Source: Nitriliruptoraceae bacterium
GTDB lineage: Bacteria; Actinomycetota; Nitriliruptoria; Nitriliruptorales; Nitriliruptoraceae
Assembly: GCA_003554005.1 (NCBI GenBank)
Contig: PWEU01000247.1
Span: 1-25,253, forward strand
Reading direction: 5' to 3'
DNA length: 25,253 nt
Shown here piece after piece: positions 16,018 to 23,149 of this stretch. Both the position numbers and the translations under genes were made by a program. The notes below the pieces were generated by a model. That model ran no database searches, had not been told where the DNA came from, and saw only the letters and a list, made by a program, of their open reading frames with translations. Position 1 is the first letter of the stretch; each line of letters opens with the position of its first letter.

Positions 16018-16080
16018 TCGCCGCCGTCGCCGCCCGCCCCGCCCGCGCCGCCCGCGCCGCCCGCGCCGCCCGCGCCGCCC
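16018..16080 (+). repeat. Tandem 9-bp C+G repeat after the alpha/beta hydrolase
   Basis: A run of about five copies of the 9-mer GCCCGCGCC (roughly 16030-16080), preceded by shorter CCG/CGC repeats starting at the hydrolase stop. On this strand it consists only of C and G in the repeat core. It leads directly into the first of two hairpin units. Replication slippage is a likely origin. No gene is seen here. Confidence 0.75.
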
Positions 16081-16122
16081 GCGCTCCACGCGAGAAGCAG
16101 CCGCATCCCGCTGCTTCTCGCA
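16075..16122. repeat. 48-bp hairpin repeat unit, copy 1
   Basis: The unit begins CCGCCCGCGCTCCAC and contains a perfect 12-bp stem GCGAGAAGCAGC (16090-16101) / GCTGCTTCTCGC (16110-16121) with an 8-base loop. Copy 2 lies 72 bases further on and differs at one base, in the loop (C at 16104, T at 16176). The strong stem just after a coding region could act as a terminator or mRNA stabiliser. There is no T-run. Confidence 0.85.
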
Positions 16123-16146
16123 CCGCCACCGCCCCGCAGTCCCGCC

Positions 16147-16194
16147 CCGCCCGCGCTCCACGCGAGAAGCAGCCGTATCCCGCTGCTTCTCGCA
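16147..16194. repeat. 48-bp hairpin repeat unit, copy 2
   Basis: Second copy of the unit at 16075-16122, identical except for the loop base at 16176. The stem is 16162-16173 with 16182-16193. After it, the spacer to the acyltransferase contains a further short repeat of CAGCCGCCGCAC (about 16248-16271). Confidence 0.85.
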
Positions 16195-16283
16195 ACCGGC
16201 CGGCCTCGGTCGCGTTAGCCTGCCGCCGGCCGCGCGAGCCCCGCACCAGCCGCCGCACCAGCCGCCGCACCGAAGGAGGAACC

Positions 16284-17090
16284 GTGCCCGCCCTGTACCG
16301 GTTCGGCTCCTCACTGTTCCTTGCCGGCTTCAGGGTGCTCGGCGTCGACCTGCGGGTGACAGGCCATGAGCACATCCCAGCGACCGGGCCCGTCGTGCTC
16401 GCGAGCAACCACATCAGCTACCTCGACTTCGCCTTCGTGATGCTGGGCCCACCGGCGCCGCGGCGCGAGGTGCGCTTCCTCGCCCGCAACGACTTCTTCC
16501 ACAACCCGGTCACCGGCTTCCTGCTGCGCCGGCTCGGACAGATCCCCGTCGACGTCCACGGGGACGCCCTGCAGTCGGCGGCCGCCGCACAGGCGGTGCT
16601 CGAGGACGGCGAGGCGGTCGGTCTCCACCCCGAGGGCACGATCAGCCCGTCGTTCGTACCGCGCCGGGGCAAGAGCGGCGTGGTCCGGCTCGCCGACAGC
16701 GTGGAGGCGCCGATCGTGCCGGTGGCGCTGTGGGGCTCCCAACGCCTGCTGACCAAGGGCCGACCCGCCCGGCCGACCCGTGGAGCCGCCGTGGTGGTGC
16801 GGTACGGCGAAGCGTTCCGGCCGACCGCACGCACGACCATGCTGCGCACCCAGCAGGTGATGGACCGCATCGGGGCCGAGCTCGAGCGGGCGCAGGCCAG
16901 CTCCCCCCAGCGCCCGGGTGCTCCGCCCGACGACTGGTGGCAACCGGCGCACCTCGGTGGTTCAGCGCCGACGCCCGAGGAGGCCGAGGCCGCGATCCGG
17001 GCCCAGAACGAAGCCCGGCGAAGAGCCCGAGACGCCCGGAGGGCCGCTGGGGGCGAGGAGCCGCGACGCACCGCGGGCGGTGGCGTCTGA
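16284..17090 (+). CDS. 1-acyl-sn-glycerol-3-phosphate acyltransferase-like (PlsC family)
   Basis: Membrane-associated acyltransferase of 268 residues, which would acylate lysophosphatidate or a related lipid acceptor. The HX4D catalytic motif is His43-Asp48 in NHISYLD, and the acceptor-binding motif is HPEGT at 115-119. The C-terminal 60 residues are Pro/Ala/Arg-rich and hydrophilic, an extension beyond the usual catalytic domain. The GTG start has an excellent AAGGAGGA 3 bases upstream. The substrate acyl group is unknown. It is followed by a long hairpin. Co-transcription with the alpha/beta hydrolase is doubtful, given the hairpin repeats between them. Confidence 0.9.
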   Translation: MPALYRFGSSLFLAGFRVLGVDLRVTGHEHIPATGPVVLASNHISYLDFAFVMLGPPAPRREVRFLARNDFFHNPVTGFLLRRLGQIPVDVHGDALQSAAAAQAVLEDGEAVGLHPEGTISPSFVPRRGKSGVVRLADSVEAPIVPVALWGSQRLLTKGRPARPTRGAAVVVRYGEAFRPTARTTMLRTQQVMDRIGAELERAQASSPQRPGAPPDDWWQPAHLGGSAPTPEEAEAAIRAQNEARRRARDARRAAGGEEPRRTAGGGV

Positions 17091-17101
17091 CCCCGGACCT
17101 G

Positions 17102-17138
17102 CGAGGACCCGGCGCGCGGGGGACGCGCCGGGACCTCG
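17102..17138. terminator. Hairpin terminator candidate after the PlsC-like gene
   Basis: Arms 17102-17116 and 17124-17138 form a 15-bp G+C-rich stem with a single mismatch (A opposite A, 17107/17133) and a 7-base loop. It lies 12 bases after the PlsC-like stop. No T-run follows, as is usual in high-G+C actinobacteria. Confidence 0.6.
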
Positions 17139-17412
17139 GACGGATCCGTCGCCGGAACCGCTGACCGGGTCAGCGCGCCGCAACGGCCTGAGGTCACCCC
17201 GGCACCCAAAACGCGCGCTCTGCGCTCGCAGCCGGAGGATCCTGGCCCAGTAGGCCCCTCAGGACGAACCCGCGGCAGCATGACCTGTGGATGAACCTGT
17301 GGGAGTGTGGATACTTCCATGGGTGGAACTCCACAGCTGGAACCACAGCTGTGGGTTTCGGTGTCCCTTCCCCCCGCCGCAGGCCAGCTCACGGACCCGC
17401 GAGGAGCCCCCG
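17139..17412. other. Intergenic region upstream of the MarR gene
   Basis: Together with the hairpin before it this forms a 322-base stretch without a convincing gene. It holds the second copy of the DnaA-box-like palindromic element (17286-17357) about 55 bases before the MarR start. Open frames crossing it do not look like protein until the MarR homology begins. Confidence 0.6.
17286..17357. repeat. DnaA-box-like palindromic intergenic element, copy 2
   Basis: Contains TGTGGATGA (17286-17294), TGTGGATAC (17306-17314), CTCCACAG (17329-17336), CTGG, and the 12-bp palindrome CCACAGCTGTGG (17343-17354) followed by GTTT. The first 9-mer is identical to that of copy 1 at 5483, and the CTCCACAG-CTGG-CCACAG-CTGTGGGT order is shared. 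Here it sits just upstream of the MarR gene, where it could also be a regulator site. Confidence 0.6.
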
Positions 17413-17877
17413 TTGCCGCCCTCCCAGCCCACCGATGGCGATCGATCATCGCGTGACATCGTCGAGCTGCTCCAGCAGCTCGGCTCCCACATGCATGCCG
17501 TCGGGACCCGGTTCGCCGCGCAGGAGTCGCTGCCCGCCACCGACGTCCAGGCGCTGTCGGCACTGGCGATGGCAGGCGGTCACCTCGGCGCGGGAGAGCT
17601 GGCCCGCTCCCTCGAGCTGTCCTCCGGGGCGACCACCCGGCTGATCGATCGCCTGGAGCGCGTCGGCCACGTCGAACGCTCCACCGATCCGCAGGACCGA
17701 CGCCGGCGCATGGTCGCCATCACCACCTCGGCGCAGTCCACGGCCGGGGAGTTCTTCGGGTCCCTGGCCGCCACGATCGAGCGGGTGCTCGCGCCCTACA
17801 GCCCCGCAGAGCGTGAGGTCGTCCGTCGCTTCCTCGCCGACGTCGTGTCCGCCATGGAGGACCACGGCCGGGCGTGA
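17413..17877 (+). CDS. MarR-family transcriptional regulator
   Basis: A 154-residue winged-helix protein. The DNA-binding region is recognisable in GAGELARSLELSSGATTRLIDRLER (about 57-81; helix-turn-helix), followed by the wing GHVERSTDPQDRRRRMVAIT, whose DxRRR motif is typical of MarR proteins. N- and C-terminal helices would form the dimer interface. I start at TTG 17413 because GAGGAG lies 6 bases upstream; the frame is open to 17287 but the upstream part has no family resemblance. The ligand and targets are unknown. It is convergent with the coiled-coil membrane protein gene, separated by a strong hairpin. Confidence 0.9.
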   Translation: MPPSQPTDGDRSSRDIVELLQQLGSHMHAVGTRFAAQESLPATDVQALSALAMAGGHLGAGELARSLELSSGATTRLIDRLERVGHVERSTDPQDRRRRMVAITTSAQSTAGEFFGSLAATIERVLAPYSPAEREVVRRFLADVVSAMEDHGRA

Positions 17878-17892
17878 CGACCCCTGGCGCAG

Positions 17893-17923
17893 CGCGGTGG
17901 CCGGCACGAGGCCGGCCACCGCG
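17893..17923. terminator. Bidirectional terminator hairpin
   Basis: A perfect 13-bp G+C-rich stem (17893-17905 with 17911-17923) and a 5-base ACGAG loop, lying between the convergent MarR and coiled-coil genes, 15 and 18 bases from their stops. No T-run is present. Its position makes termination in both directions likely. Confidence 0.72.
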
Positions 17924-17941
17924 GTCATTGGTCAGGGCGGA

Positions 17942-18223
17942 TCAGATCGAGCGGGGCTCGTCCCAGAGGGCCTCGTCGAGTTCCTGGTCGCGCTTCTTCT
18001 TCATCACGAACGCTGCCGCACCGGCACCCGCGGCCAGCAGCAGCGCCACCAACCCCTTCTTGGAGCCCTTGTCCTGCTCACCGCTGATCTCGTCGCTGAG
18101 CTCATCGATGCGGTCCGAGGCCTGGGACTGCAGCTCCTTGCCCTTCTTCTCGGCCTTCTTGCGGAGCTGATCCGCTTCCTTCTCGAGCTTCTCGACCTTC
18201 TTCGCGATCTTCGACTTGCCCAC
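17942..18223 (-). CDS. Small coiled-coil protein with one membrane segment
   Basis: A 93-residue protein. Residues about 1-50 are very rich in Lys and Glu with heptad-like spacing (KKVEKLEKEADQLRKKAEKK), suggesting a coiled coil. A hydrophobic segment GLVALLLAAGAGAAAFVM (about 57-74) follows, and then a charged tail. The GTG start has AGGAGG 5 bases upstream. It resembles generic actinobacterial envelope-stress or YtxH-like small proteins in layout, but I do not recognise a specific family. It lies alone between the MarR gene and the hydrogenase operon. Confidence 0.7.
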   Translation of the reverse strand: MGKSKIAKKVEKLEKEADQLRKKAEKKGKELQSQASDRIDELSDEISGEQDKGSKKGLVALLLAAGAGAAAFVMKKKRDQELDEALWDEPRSI

Positions 18224-18271
18224 GCGATCCTCCTCGCTGCTGGCTGGTGCTTCGGTCCGTCGATCGGCCGA

Positions 18272-18300
18272 CGCCTGGTCCACGCCGCCTGGTCCACGCC
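18272..18300. repeat. Short tandem repeat in the leader before the hydrogenase operon
   Basis: Two adjacent copies of a 14- to 15-bp unit, CGCCTGGTCCACGC. It lies in the 253-base spacer between the coiled-coil gene and the hydrogenase operon. It is probably a slippage product; a regulatory role is not shown. Confidence 0.5.
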
Positions 18301-18436
18301 GTGACCCTCGACCCTACTCCTGACCATAGCGGCCATGATCGGTGCTGACCCGGTCGAGGGGACCCATCCGCCGGGGTCGGGTGGGGACCATCGCCCCTGC
18401 TGGTGCTGCACCTGGCTGCCTACCGTCGGTGACGTT

Positions 18437-18468
18437 GGTACCGGAGCCGTCGTCGGTCGGTACCGGAG
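18437..18468 (+). promoter_or_regulatory. Phased direct repeat before the hydrogenase operon
   Basis: GGTACCGGAG occurs at 18437-18446 and 18459-18468, exactly 22 bases apart, about two helical turns. The second copy includes the Shine-Dalgarno sequence of the first operon gene. Each copy contains the palindrome GGTACC. It could be a regulator site controlling hydrogenase expression. This is inference from spacing. Confidence 0.35.
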
Positions 18469-18476
18469 GTGCGTGT

Positions 18477-19661
18477 ATGGGCGCGCCAGAGGCGCAACCC
18501 ACGAACGAGCCCGTGGTCCTGTCGGAGGACGGTCTCGAGCGCCTGCTCGGGCGACTGCACCATGAGGGCTACGAGGTCATCGGCCCCACCGTCAGGGACC
18601 AGGCCATCGTGCACGGCCCCTTGTCGGAGGTGGGCGATCTCCCCCGAGGGTGGGGCGACGAGCAGGCCCCGGGTCACTACCGGCTGGTCCGACGCGAGGA
18701 CGACGCCTACTTCGGCTTCGCCGTCGGACCCTCCAGCGCCAAGCGGACGCTGTTCCCACCCCGTCAACCCTTGTGGACCGCCGAGTCCCGGGACGACGCC
18801 AACTTCGAGATCATCGAGACCGAGCGCCCCAAGCGGCGACTCGCGTTCTTCGGACTCCGCCCGTGTGAGGTGGCTGCCATCGCGGTCCAGGACCGGGTGC
18901 TGCTGCACGGCATCGTCGAGGACGAGGTGTACGCGGCGAACCGTGCCGCCGTCCTGCTGGTCGCCGTCGAGTGCGGTGCGCCCGCCGCGACCTGCTTCTG
19001 CCACTCGATGAAGACCGGCCCCGGCCTGGAGACGGGTGCGGATCTGATCCTGACCGAGCTGCTCGACGGCGAGCACCGCTTCCTGGCGCGGGCCGGGACC
19101 ACCACGGGCGAGGAGCTGCTGGAGCGGGTGGAGCACGACGTGGCGAGCGAGGAGGACCTCGACGCCCGCAAGGAGGTCCTGGCGTCGGCGTCCGCGCGGC
19201 TGGAACGTCAGCTCGACACCACGGAGATCCACGGCCTGCTGATGGGCAACCTCGATCACCCGCGGTGGGACGCTATCGCCGAGCGGTGTCTCGCCTGTGC
19301 CAACTGCACCCTGGTCTGCCCGACCTGCTTCTGCACCACGGTCGAGGACCGCACCGACCTGGCCGGCACCGAGGCGAGTCGTGAACGCCGGTGGGACTCC
19401 TGCTTCTCGCTGGAGTTCACCCACACGGGCCCCGCAAGTGTGCGCAACTCGACCAGGTCGCGGTACCGCCAGTGGCTCACCCACAAGCTCGCCACCTGGA
19501 TCGACCAGTTCGACACCTCCGGCTGCGTCGGCTGTGGTCGCTGCATCACCTGGTGCCCCGTCGGCATCGACCTCACCGAGGAGGTCGACATCATCCGTCG
19601 GACCTCGGAGGAGAACGTGGCGCCGTGGCCGATGGTGCCGAGCCCGCTGCAGGAGGGATGA
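18477..19661 (+). CDS. hydB: [NiFe] hydrogenase beta subunit, 4Fe-4S dicluster protein (HydB/HyhB-like)
   Basis: A 394-residue iron-sulfur protein like the beta subunit of group 3b (sulf)hydrogenases, passing electrons between the gamma flavoprotein and the small subunit. Two 4Fe-4S sites are visible: Cys271, 274, 277 and 281 in CLACANCTLVCP, and Cys350, 353, 356 and 360 in CVGCGRCITWCP. Additional cysteines lie in FFGLRPCEV and ATCFCHS. Archaeal homologues (P. furiosus) give the electron-transfer role. The ATG has GGAGG 7 bases upstream. The stop overlaps the next gene (ATGA). It is the first gene of the operon. No signal peptide is present, consistent with a cytoplasmic enzyme. Confidence 0.92.
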   Translation: MGAPEAQPTNEPVVLSEDGLERLLGRLHHEGYEVIGPTVRDQAIVHGPLSEVGDLPRGWGDEQAPGHYRLVRREDDAYFGFAVGPSSAKRTLFPPRQPLWTAESRDDANFEIIETERPKRRLAFFGLRPCEVAAIAVQDRVLLHGIVEDEVYAANRAAVLLVAVECGAPAATCFCHSMKTGPGLETGADLILTELLDGEHRFLARAGTTTGEELLERVEHDVASEEDLDARKEVLASASARLERQLDTTEIHGLLMGNLDHPRWDAIAERCLACANCTLVCPTCFCTTVEDRTDLAGTEASRERRWDSCFSLEFTHTGPASVRNSTRSRYRQWLTHKLATWIDQFDTSGCVGCGRCITWCPVGIDLTEEVDIIRRTSEENVAPWPMVPSPLQEG

Positions 19662-20158
19662 TGAGCCATCACGCCTCCCTGACCGCCGGTGACCCCGACA
19701 CCTTGCGCGTGACGCTCGCGGGCCACCCCTTCTGCGCCGACCTGGACGGGGGCCACGTTCGCGCCATGGCGGAGGCCACCAGCGAACACGAGCTCCCGGC
19801 GGGCAGCCTCCTGCTGCAGCGCGGCCACGCGGCCGACGCGTTGGCGCTGCTGCTCGACGGTGACGTGTCGCTGGAAGTGACCGAGCCGGGGGACGATCCG
19901 ATCGTGCTGGAGACCCTGCACGGCGGTGACCCGGTCGGCTGGTCCTGGCTGTTCCCGCCCTACCGCTGGCTGTTCGACGCCCGCTGCCTGACCCCCGTCC
20001 GTCTCCTCCAGCTCGATGCAGCCCACCTGCGTGGGTTGATCGACACCGACCCGGTGTTCGGCCTGGCGCTGACACAACGGATCGGCCTGCTGGTCGTCCA
20101 GCGGCTGCAGTTCACCCGCGCCCAACTCGTCGAGATGACCCATCATGCCCGTGCTTGA
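19661..20158 (+). CDS. Cyclic-nucleotide-binding-domain protein in the hydrogenase operon
   Basis: A 165-residue protein with one cyclic-nucleotide-binding (CRP-type beta-roll) domain. The segment from about residue 41, ELPAGSLLLQRGHAADALALLLDG, and the later GGDPVGWSW are typical of the fold. No helix-turn-helix follows, so it is not a CRP-type transcription factor; the C-terminal helix QRIGLLVVQRLQFTRAQL resembles the CRP dimerisation helix. Whether it binds cAMP cannot be judged here. Proteins like it are known in the operons of several group 3b hydrogenases. ATG 19661 is chosen, as AGGAGG lies 4 bases upstream; ATG 19658 is an alternative. Its end overlaps the gamma subunit start by 14 bases. 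Confidence 0.85.
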   Translation: MSHHASLTAGDPDTLRVTLAGHPFCADLDGGHVRAMAEATSEHELPAGSLLLQRGHAADALALLLDGDVSLEVTEPGDDPIVLETLHGGDPVGWSWLFPPYRWLFDARCLTPVRLLQLDAAHLRGLIDTDPVFGLALTQRIGLLVVQRLQFTRAQLVEMTHHARA

Positions 20159-20987
20159 CGTCCCGACCCAGGGCACCCTGACGAGCCGGCCGTACCAGAT
20201 CACCACGGTCCGGCACCAGACCCACGACATCGTGACGATCGACGTCGCGCCCCAGCAGCACCCGATCGCCTTCCGGCCGGGCCAGTTCGACATGGTCTAC
20301 GTCTACGGCATCGGCGAGGCCGCGATCTCGATCTCCTCCGACCCCGCCACCCCGGGGCTGCTGTCGCACACCATCCGCGCCGTGGGCTGGGTGACCCGAG
20401 CGCTGAACGACCTGCAGCCGGGAACCCGGATCGGGATCCGCGGTCCCTACGGCCGCCCCTGGCCCCTGCAGGAGGCTGAGGGCAAGGACCTGGTGATCAT
20501 CGCCGGCGGTATCGGGCTGGCACCGGTGCGGCCGGCCATCGTGGAGGCGCTGCGGCACCGGGAGCGCTACGGCCGGATCGTGCTGCTCAAGGGCGCCCGC
20601 AGCCCCCGCGACCTGGTGTTCCGTGACGACCTCGATCGCTGGCACGCCGACCGCGGCATCGACGTCCACGTGACCGTGGACAGCGCGGTGCGGGGCTGGG
20701 GCGGCCGGGTGGGGGTCGTGACCAAACTGATCCCCCGGGTGCCCTTCGACCCGGAGAACTGCGTCGTCCTGACCTGCGGGCCGGAGGTCATGATGTGGTT
20801 CTCCGCCGAGGCCCTGCTCAAGCGTGGGGTCCCGCCGGAGCGGATCTTCGTGACCCTGGAGCGCAACATGAAGTGCGGGGTCGGCACCTGTGGGCACTGC
20901 CAGCTCGGACCGGTGTTCCTGTGCCGCGATGGTCCGGTCTTCAGCTGGCCCGAGGTCGCCGGGCTGCTGGACGTTCGGGAGCTGTGA
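20145..20987 (+). CDS. hydG: Hydrogenase gamma subunit, FAD/NAD(P)-binding ferredoxin reductase-like
   Basis: A 280-residue flavoprotein of the ferredoxin-NADP reductase type. It would exchange electrons with NAD(P)H. FRPGQFDMVYV and AISISSDP bind FAD; IAGGIGLAPVRPAI and LTCGPEVMM bind the nicotinamide cofactor. A C-terminal 2Fe-2S cluster is indicated by Cys244, 249, 252 and 260 in KCGVGTCGHC and LCRDG. The layout is like the gamma subunit of sulfhydrogenases and PyrK. The ATG lies inside the preceding gene; the ribosome-binding site is weak and coupling is likely. The small subunit starts 24 bases later. NADP versus NAD preference cannot be read. Confidence 0.92.
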   Translation: MPVLDVPTQGTLTSRPYQITTVRHQTHDIVTIDVAPQQHPIAFRPGQFDMVYVYGIGEAAISISSDPATPGLLSHTIRAVGWVTRALNDLQPGTRIGIRGPYGRPWPLQEAEGKDLVIIAGGIGLAPVRPAIVEALRHRERYGRIVLLKGARSPRDLVFRDDLDRWHADRGIDVHVTVDSAVRGWGGRVGVVTKLIPRVPFDPENCVVLTCGPEVMMWFSAEALLKRGVPPERIFVTLERNMKCGVGTCGHCQLGPVFLCRDGPVFSWPEVAGLLDVREL

Positions 20988-21011
20988 ACCGAGGATGAGG
21001 AGGTGGGTGCC

Positions 21012-21812
21012 GTGACGGAAGGGATCGGACGCCCCACGGTCGCGGTCTGGAAGTTCGCGTCGTGCGACGGGTGCCAGCTGTCACTGCTGTCCGCCGAGGA
21101 CGAGCTGCTCGCGATCGCCGGGGAGATCGAGATCGCCTACTTCCTGGAGGCGACCCGGGAGGTCAAGGAGGGGCCCTACGACATCTCCCTGGTGGAGGGC
21201 TCGATCACCACCCCCGACGATGCGGAGCGGATCCGCCAGGTCCGCGACCTCTCCACCACGCTGGTCACGATCGGTGCGTGTGCGACGGCGGGCGGCATCC
21301 AGGCGCTACGCAACTTCGGCGACGTGGAGGCGTTCCGGTCCCTGGTGTACGCCCGTCCTGAGTACGTCGAGACCCTGGCGGACTCCACCGCCATCGCCGA
21401 GCACGTACCGGTGGACCTCGAGCTGCGCGGCTGCCCGATCGAGACCAGCCAGCTCGTCTAGGTCATCAACGCGATCCTGGCCGGACGCAAGCCCATCACC
21501 CCGACCCACTCGGTGTGCGTGGAGTGCAAGCTGCGCGGCAACCTGTGCGTGGCGGGGGCCCACGGCACGCCCTGCCTCGGACCGGTCACCCAGGCCGGGT
21601 GCAACGCGCGCTGTCCGGCCTTCGACCGGGGCTGCTACGGCTGCTTCGGACCGGCCGAGTCCCCCAACGCCGCCTCCCTCGCTGCCTGGCTCGAGGAGGA
21701 GCTCGCCATGGAGCACCCGGACCTGGTCCGGCTGTTCCGGAGCTTCAACGCCGACGCACCCGCCTTCCGCCGCGAGTCGCGTCGTCACGAGCCGGAGGAG
21801 GTGGCGACGTGA
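21012..21812 (+). pseudogene. hydD: [NiFe] hydrogenase small (delta) subunit, interrupted by in-frame TAG
   Basis: Small subunit homologous to group 3b and NADH dehydrogenase 20-kDa proteins. Codon 150 (21459-21461) is TAG in an otherwise uninterrupted 267-codon frame. The first part keeps Cys18 and Cys21 (ASCDGCQLS), Cys90 (IGACAT) and Cys141 (RGCPIE), the ligands of the proximal 4Fe-4S cluster. The part after the TAG begins VINAILAGRKP and holds Cys169, 172, 179, 188, 197, 201, 208 and 211, needed for two further clusters. A product ending at 149 would lack both. GTG 21012 is chosen as start because GAGGAGG lies 8 bases upstream. The end overlaps the large-subunit start (GTGA). The change may be a mutation, a base-call error or a read-through codon. 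Confidence 0.82.
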
Positions 21813-23149
21813 GCCACAGCCACGACCGCACCATCTCCGTCGAAGCCCTCGCCCGAGTCGAGGGTGAGGGCGCCATGCACGTCGAGGTGGCCGACGGCCG
21901 GGTGGAGCAGGTGCAGCTGCGCATCTACGAGCCACCCAGGTTCTTCGAGGCCATGCTGCGCGGTCGCACCTACCTCGAGCCGCCGGACATCACCGCCCGC
22001 ATCTGCGGGATCTGCCCCGTGGCCTACCAGCTGTCGGCGATCAACGCCATCGAGTCGCTGTGCGGGATCGGGACCCCCGATGGGATGCCGATGCCCGACG
22101 GGATCCGGCAGCTGCGACGTCTGCTGTACTGCGGGGAGTGGATCGAGAGCCACGTCCTGCACATCTTCCTGCTCCACGCCCCGGACTTCCTCGGCTACCA
22201 GGGCGCGATCGAGATGGCGGCCGACCACCGCGACCTGGTCGAGATGGCCCTCCGGCTGCGCAAGGCCGGCAACCAACTCCTCGAGGTGATCGGCGGGCGG
22301 GCGATCCACCCGATCAACGTGCGCGTCGGTGGCTTCCACCGGGCCCCGACCCGGACCGAGCTGCAGGAGATGGTCCCCGAGCTGCTGTGGGGACGGGAGG
22401 CCGCGATCGCTGCGGCCCGCCTGGTGGCCGGGGTCGAGTTCCCCGACCTGGACCAGAGCCCCACCTTCGCCTCACTGCGTCCGGAGCAGGACTCCCTACC
22501 ACCGGGTGCCACCGGCTACCCGATAGAGGACGGCCGGTTGGTGACCAACAGTGGTCTGGACGTGCCGATCGCCGCCTGGCCCGAGCACTTCCACGAGGAG
22601 CACGTCGAGCACTCCACGGCACTGCATGGTCGCATGACCGACGGCGGCACCTACCTGGTCGGGCCGGCCGCGCGCTTCAACCTCAACGCCGACCGGCTCC
22701 CGGCGGAGATCGCCGACCTGGCGGCCGAGGTGGGGTGCGCCGAGGCGGTGACCAACCCCTTCCGCAGCATCGTTGTGCGGGCGATCGAGACCGTGTACGC
22801 CTTCGACGAGGCCCTGCGGCTGATCGACGCCTACGACCGACCCGAGACCCCGGCCGTAGAGGTCCGGCCCGTGGCCGGGACCGGCCACGGGGCCACCGAG
22901 GCGCCTCGGGGCATCCTCTACCACCGCTACACCCTCGACGAGGAGGGGTTGATCACCGACGCGGTGATCGTGCCACCGCCCTCCCAGAACCAACCCGCGA
23001 TCGAGGAAGACCTGCTCGAGTTCGTCCAGGCCCATCTGCATCTGGACGACGACGCGCTGCAGTGGCAGTGTGAGCAGGCGATCCGCAACTACGACCCCTG
23101 CATCTCCTGCTCCACCCACTTCCTCGACCTGACGGTACGGAGGCGATGA
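21809..23149 (+). CDS. hydA: [NiFe] hydrogenase large (alpha) subunit, group 3b type
   Basis: The catalytic subunit, 446 residues, carrying the Ni-Fe site. The L1 motif RICGIC (Cys66 and Cys69) and the C-terminal L2 motif DPCISCSTH (Cys431 and Cys434) supply the four thiolates. After the conserved His437 the nine residues FLDLTVRRR form the likely C-terminal peptide removed by the maturation protease. The cytoplasmic type and gene order match NAD(P)-linked group 3b enzymes, but a formal class needs phylogeny. The GTG start has GGAGG upstream and overlaps the small-subunit stop by 4 bases. It overlaps the next gene by 4 bases (ATGA). No lesion was seen in this gene. Confidence 0.94.
   Translation: MSHSHDRTISVEALARVEGEGAMHVEVADGRVEQVQLRIYEPPRFFEAMLRGRTYLEPPDITARICGICPVAYQLSAINAIESLCGIGTPDGMPMPDGIRQLRRLLYCGEWIESHVLHIFLLHAPDFLGYQGAIEMAADHRDLVEMALRLRKAGNQLLEVIGGRAIHPINVRVGGFHRAPTRTELQEMVPELLWGREAAIAAARLVAGVEFPDLDQSPTFASLRPEQDSLPPGATGYPIEDGRLVTNSGLDVPIAAWPEHFHEEHVEHSTALHGRMTDGGTYLVGPAARFNLNADRLPAEIADLAAEVGCAEAVTNPFRSIVVRAIETVYAFDEALRLIDAYDRPETPAVEVRPVAGTGHGATEAPRGILYHRYTLDEEGLITDAVIVPPPSQNQPAIEEDLLEFVQAHLHLDDDALQWQCEQAIRNYDPCISCSTHFLDLTVRRR

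Noticed and set aside
16075..16194. CRISPR array
   Set aside because: Only two repeat units, no equal unique spacers and no cas genes nearby; the units are hairpin repeats.
18420..20075. A 551-codon minus-strand frame opposite the hydrogenase beta gene
   Set aside because: Low-complexity Arg/Gly composition and no family resemblance; the plus-strand genes have clear cofactor motifs.
21513..21812. Independent 99-residue gene starting at GTG 21513
   Set aside because: It is in the same frame as the small subunit and carries its C-terminal cluster cysteines; no Shine-Dalgarno precedes it, so it is the remainder of the interrupted gene.
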